Of a DNA stretch of 64,000 bases, positions 63,301 through 64,000 are shown in pieces. This DNA is from Euleptes europaea (Eukaryota; Chordata; Lepidosauria; Squamata; Sphaerodactylidae): positions 79,085,614-79,149,613 of the forward strand of contig NC_079318.1 of the NCBI RefSeq assembly GCF_029931775.1. Direction: 5' to 3'. Every line of letters begins with the position of its first letter. The stretch's first letter is position 1. The translations under genes were made by a program, and so were the position numbers. The notes beneath the pieces were generated by a model, which made no database searches, was not told where the DNA came from, and saw nothing but the letters and a program-made list of their open reading frames with translations.

Positions 63301-63985
63301 AAAGGGACTAGGCAAGTAGGTGACGTGAAAGACCTCTGCCTGAGACCCTGGAGAGCCGCTGCCTGTCTGAGTAGACAGTACTGACTTTAATGGACCAAGG
63401 GTCTGATTCAGTATAAGGCAGCTTGATGTGTTCATGTGATAAATTAGCGGAAAGGAATGGGTAGTAAAGATATGGTTGCTAAAGTGGTCAAGAGATTTCC
63501 TATGAGTGGCTTGATTTCTGCCCTCCTCTTCCCTGCTTGTGCAGTGTAGCATCCGCCAAATGATTTTAACCGTGTTTCTTTTGGTTAGTTTTTTTTTGAT
63601 AATATGCTGGTGGCCACTTTTTAAAGATTTCCTCCTCCCTGTTATCGTCACAACAATCCTATGAGGTAGGTCGGGCCGAAAGAGAGCAACTTACCAAGCC
63701 TAGGGCAGAACCTCTCTCTCCCTGATCCATGCCGTACCTGTGGGTGTGGCAAGGAGAGATCCCCGGAGGTGCCTTTTCCAAACCAGCTTTTTCCCCTTCC
63801 CTTTGCCATCCCAGAAATTCAAGATTCGCATTGAGGACCCACCCCGGCGGAAGCACATGGTGTTTTTAGGTGGGGCGGTCCTCGCCGACATCATGAAAGA
63901 CAAAGACAACTTCTGGCTGCGACGGGATGAGTACCTGGAGAAAGGAACCCGGATCTTGGAGAAGCTGGGGGTGACGGTGCGATAG
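48057..63985 (+). CDS. Actin-related protein 2 paralog, complete coding sequence
   Basis: Arp2 pairs with Arp3 in the seven-subunit Arp2/3 complex that nucleates branched actin filaments at lamellipodia and endocytic sites. Nine exons (48057-48104, 54558-54668, 56494-56709, 57417-57489, 58801-58937, 59571-59720, 60367-60512, 62846-62978, 63815-63985) join in phase into 394 residues, exactly the usual Arp2 length. Seen directly: [70 protein letters not shown] and a C-terminus EKLGVTVR. The nucleotide-binding loops of the actin fold are kept and no lesion was found, so it should be functional. Against recalled human ACTR2 I count about 21 substitutions, many more than expected for an ortholog of so constrained a protein, and six fall at residues 373-385. 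The neighbour is PELI3, whereas human ACTR2 lies near PELI1. I therefore call it an ACTR2 ohnolog rather than ACTR2 itself; the family call is certain, the paralog call likely. Confidence 0.93.
48371..48515. repeat. Hairpin element 1 downstream of Arp2 exon 1
   Basis: Arms 48371-48424 and 48462-48515 (ACGCACGGTCGCTTCATC and its complement) with a 37-base loop. Confidence 0.75.
48530..48724. repeat. Hairpin element 2 downstream of Arp2 exon 1
   Basis: Arms of about 87 bp (ACAGTGTGGCCATTTATTC at left; AAATGGCCACAGTGT at right), imperfect, with a loop of about 20 bases. Confidence 0.7.
48721..48940 (-). repeat. 5S rRNA-derived SINE
   Basis: A reverse copy immediately right of a hairpin element; AAAGTGCCGTCAATTCGCAG to CGCCTGGGCCACCCAGG. 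Confidence 0.85.
49080..49780. other. Arp2 paralog intron 1, nothing recognised
   Basis: No repeat family or coding frame that I can support. Confidence 0.5.
49787..50622 (+). mobile_element. hAT-like nonautonomous element with two L2 ends inside
   Basis: Opens AGGGTTTCCCAATATGGTGC and closes GGTTGGGGACTCCTGG. About 49865-50025 is a rearranged L2 piece encoding [13 protein letters not shown] with an AATAAATAAA end; about 50325-50480 is a reverse L2 3' end. Confidence 0.6.
50850..51054 (+). repeat. GGGTTGCCA-type MITE
   Basis: GTTAGGGTTGCCAGGTCCC to CTGGAGGTTGGCAACCCTAA; the cleanest copy, with terminal inverted repeats of about 15 bp. Confidence 0.75.
51060..52010. other. Arp2 paralog intron 1, mostly unassigned
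   Basis: A reverse L2-type 3' end begins near 51560 (TTTATTTATTTAAAGTATTT); the rest is unassigned. Confidence 0.45.
52126..52310. repeat. Foldback element (GTGCTACTGGACT family)
   Basis: Arms TTCGAGTCCAGTAGCATC and GGTGCTACTGGACTTGAATC, centre GACAAAGGGAGCTTTGAC. Confidence 0.7.
52320..53890. other. Arp2 paralog intron 1, no gene
   Basis: Open frames at 52199-52543 and 52934-53332 lack family features. A GA-rich run lies near 52630-52660. Confidence 0.45.
53895..54030 (+). repeat. tRNA-derived SINE with L2-like 3' end, partial
   Basis: Body CAGCCTAACCTCATAGGG and end GAGCGGGATATAAATAAATA. Confidence 0.6.
54197..54393 (+). repeat. GGGTTGCCA-type MITE
   Basis: TAGGGTTGCCAACTCCAC to CTGGAGGTTGGCAACCC, 165 bases upstream of Arp2 paralog exon 2. 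Confidence 0.75.
54558..54668 (+). CDS. Arp2 paralog exon 2 (residues 17-53)
   Basis: 111 bases, [19 protein letters not shown] then [18 protein letters not shown]. Acceptor TTCCAG, donor GTGAGT. The intron before it is 6.5 kb. Confidence 0.95.
54795..54876 (-). repeat. tRNA-Ala-like SINE, type A, head fragment
   Basis: GAGATGCCAGGAATTGAACC then TTCTGCATGC and AGTCCCTCCC, in the Arp2 paralog intron. Confidence 0.65.
55262..55450 (-). repeat. tRNA-Ala-like SINE, type A, diverged
   Basis: A reverse copy, TGTAGCTGCCTTATACTGAG to GCCGCTGAGCCACAACC. Confidence 0.75.
55460..56490. other. Arp2 paralog intron 2, no gene
   Basis: A short reverse SINE-like head near 56153-56225 and a CA-rich run near 55998-56030; otherwise nothing. 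Confidence 0.45.
56494..56709 (+). CDS. Arp2 paralog exon 3 (residues 54-125)
   Basis: 216 bases, [20 protein letters not shown] through [18 protein letters not shown] and IIE. Acceptor GCCCAG, donor GTCGGG (unusual +3 to +6). Confidence 0.95.
57417..57489 (+). CDS. Arp2 paralog exon 4 (residues 126-149)
   Basis: 73 bases, [19 protein letters not shown] then TLYAQ, ending in phase 1 at GTAAGT. Confidence 0.95.
57588..57806 (+). repeat. tRNA-derived SINE with L2-like 3' end
   Basis: GTGTGGTGGTTAGAATACC and GGGTTCAAATCCCTGCTC form the head; the end GGAGAAAGAGCGGGATAAAT matches the L2 3' ends in this window. Confidence 0.7.
58312..58460 (-). repeat. 5S rRNA-derived SINE, partial
   Basis: GTCAAGTCACAACTTAC through GGTCTCCCATCCAAATAC. 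The adjoining 58465-58585 is a reverse tRNA-type SINE head. Confidence 0.7.
58465..58585 (-). repeat. tRNA-derived SINE head
   Basis: A reverse head: ATTTGAACCTGGGTTTCCC and CTTAACCACTACACCATGC. Confidence 0.65.
58801..58937 (+). CDS. Arp2 paralog exon 5 (residues 150-195)
   Basis: 137 bases, [19 protein letters not shown] then [18 protein letters not shown] and RDITRYLIK. It holds the second phosphate loop (VDSGDG). Acceptor TTTTCAG, donor GTGAGA. Confidence 0.96.
59040..59223. mobile_element. hAT-type MITE with perfect 8-bp duplication
   Basis: Terminal inverted repeats CAGGGGTGTCAAA and TTCGACACCGCTG, 184 bp, flanked by GTCTATAT at 59032-59039 and 59224-59231. The termini and 8-bp duplication are typical of hAT transposons. 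Confidence 0.85.
59571..59720 (+). CDS. Arp2 paralog exon 6 (residues 196-245)
   Basis: 150 bases in phase 0, [19 protein letters not shown] then [18 protein letters not shown] and [13 protein letters not shown]. Acceptor TCGCAG, donor GTAATT. Confidence 0.95.
60367..60512 (+). CDS. Arp2 paralog exon 7 (residues 246-293)
   Basis: 146 bases, [20 protein letters not shown] then [18 protein letters not shown] and [10 protein letters not shown], ending in phase 2 (split Arg codon). Donor GTGAGC. Confidence 0.95.
60604..61026 (+). mobile_element. CR1-like LINE 3' end
   Basis: The same family as 36535-37310, ending CATGGCTTTTCTTATGTTC, in the Arp2 paralog intron right after exon 7. Confidence 0.7.
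61030..62027. other. Arp2 paralog intron 7, old LINE remnants only
   Basis: 61505-61690 resembles an old CR1/L2 3' region (TTGGGTGACCCC-like and ATTATGAGGGG). 61700-61950 is unassigned. Confidence 0.4.
62028..62185 (-). repeat. tRNA-derived SINE, partial
   Basis: A reverse copy: GGGAGGTAGGTTACATGGC through TTAACCACTACACCATGCTG. Confidence 0.65.
62460..62630 (+). repeat. 5S rRNA-derived SINE
   Basis: A forward, diverged copy ending CACTTGATGGCACTTTACACC. Confidence 0.75.
62846..62978 (+). CDS. Arp2 paralog exon 8 (residues 294-338)
   Basis: 133 bases, [19 protein letters not shown] then [18 protein letters not shown] and GDVEKLS. It has the actin-family adenosine-binding GGSTMYPG motif. Donor GTGAGT. 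Confidence 0.96.
63228..63438 (+). repeat. tRNA-Ala-like SINE, type A
   Basis: A well-kept copy, GCCATGGCTCAGTGGTAGAG to GGCAGCTTGATGTGTTCATG, in the last intron of the Arp2 paralog. Confidence 0.85.
63815..63985 (+). CDS. Arp2 paralog exon 9 (residues 339-394 and stop)
   Basis: 171 bases from [19 protein letters not shown] to EKLGVTVR and TAG at 63983-63985. Six of the differences from recalled human ACTR2 fall at residues 373-385. Only 15 bases of 3' UTR are in the window. Confidence 0.95.
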   Translation, partial: KFKIRIEDPPRRKHMVFLGGAVLADIMKDKDNFWLRRDEYLEKGTRILEKLGVTVR

Positions 63986-64000
63986 GAACCCCGTCTTTTC

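Noticed and set aside
1-64000. CRISPR array or prokaryotic operon signals
   Set aside because: Genes are spliced with GT-AG introns and the DNA is SINE/LINE-rich; the only regular array (45.6-47.7 kb) lacks unique spacers.

Overview
This is vertebrate nuclear DNA, most likely from a squamate reptile (lizard). The genes are split by GT-AG introns and lie in a dense field of retroposons. The repeats fit a squamate: Sauria-type SINEs, SINEs with a 5S rRNA-derived head whose 3' end resembles BovB LINEs, BovB, CR1 and L2 LINE ends, and a full-length L1. I cannot place the species more closely.

Three host genes are present, and each predicted protein was joined by eye with splice phases that agree. 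(1) DPP3, minus strand, from the left edge to about 18.35 kb. Ten coding exons give residues 1-431; the exons carrying the zinc-peptidase motif lie beyond the left edge. (2) PELI3, minus strand, 26.3-37.8 kb. Six coding exons give a complete 445-residue Pellino E3 ubiquitin ligase; its CpG-rich promoter region is probably near 42.7-43.1 kb. (3) An Arp2 gene, plus strand, 48.06-63.99 kb. Nine coding exons give a complete 394-residue protein that differs from my memory of human ACTR2 at about 21 positions. PELI3 and DPP3 are neighbours on human 11q13, while ACTR2 sits on human 2p14 near PELI1. An Arp2 gene head to head with PELI3 is therefore best read as a second Arp2, a whole-genome-duplication paralog that mammals lack. 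This is the most interesting find in the window.

Layout: 0-18.4 kb is DPP3, whose largest intron (4.6-13.0 kb) holds an apparently intact L1 (6.5-12.6 kb) inserted into an older SINE. 18.4-26.3 kb is the DPP3 promoter region, with two related CpG/CCAAT blocks, followed by repeats that include an almost perfect 75-bp inverted repeat. 26.3-37.8 kb is PELI3 coding sequence. 37.8-43.2 kb is the PELI3 5' region, with a cluster of RFX X-box-like motifs and a CpG island. 43.2-47.8 kb is repeats, including a 2.1-kb tandem array with a 393-bp dimeric period. 47.8-64.0 kb is the Arp2 paralog with its own CpG island.

The three genes do not form one pathway. DPP3 is a cytosolic zinc exopeptidase, PELI3 acts in Toll/IL-1 receptor signalling, and Arp2 is a core subunit of the actin-nucleating Arp2/3 complex. 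All family calls and percent-identity statements come from recall; no search was run.
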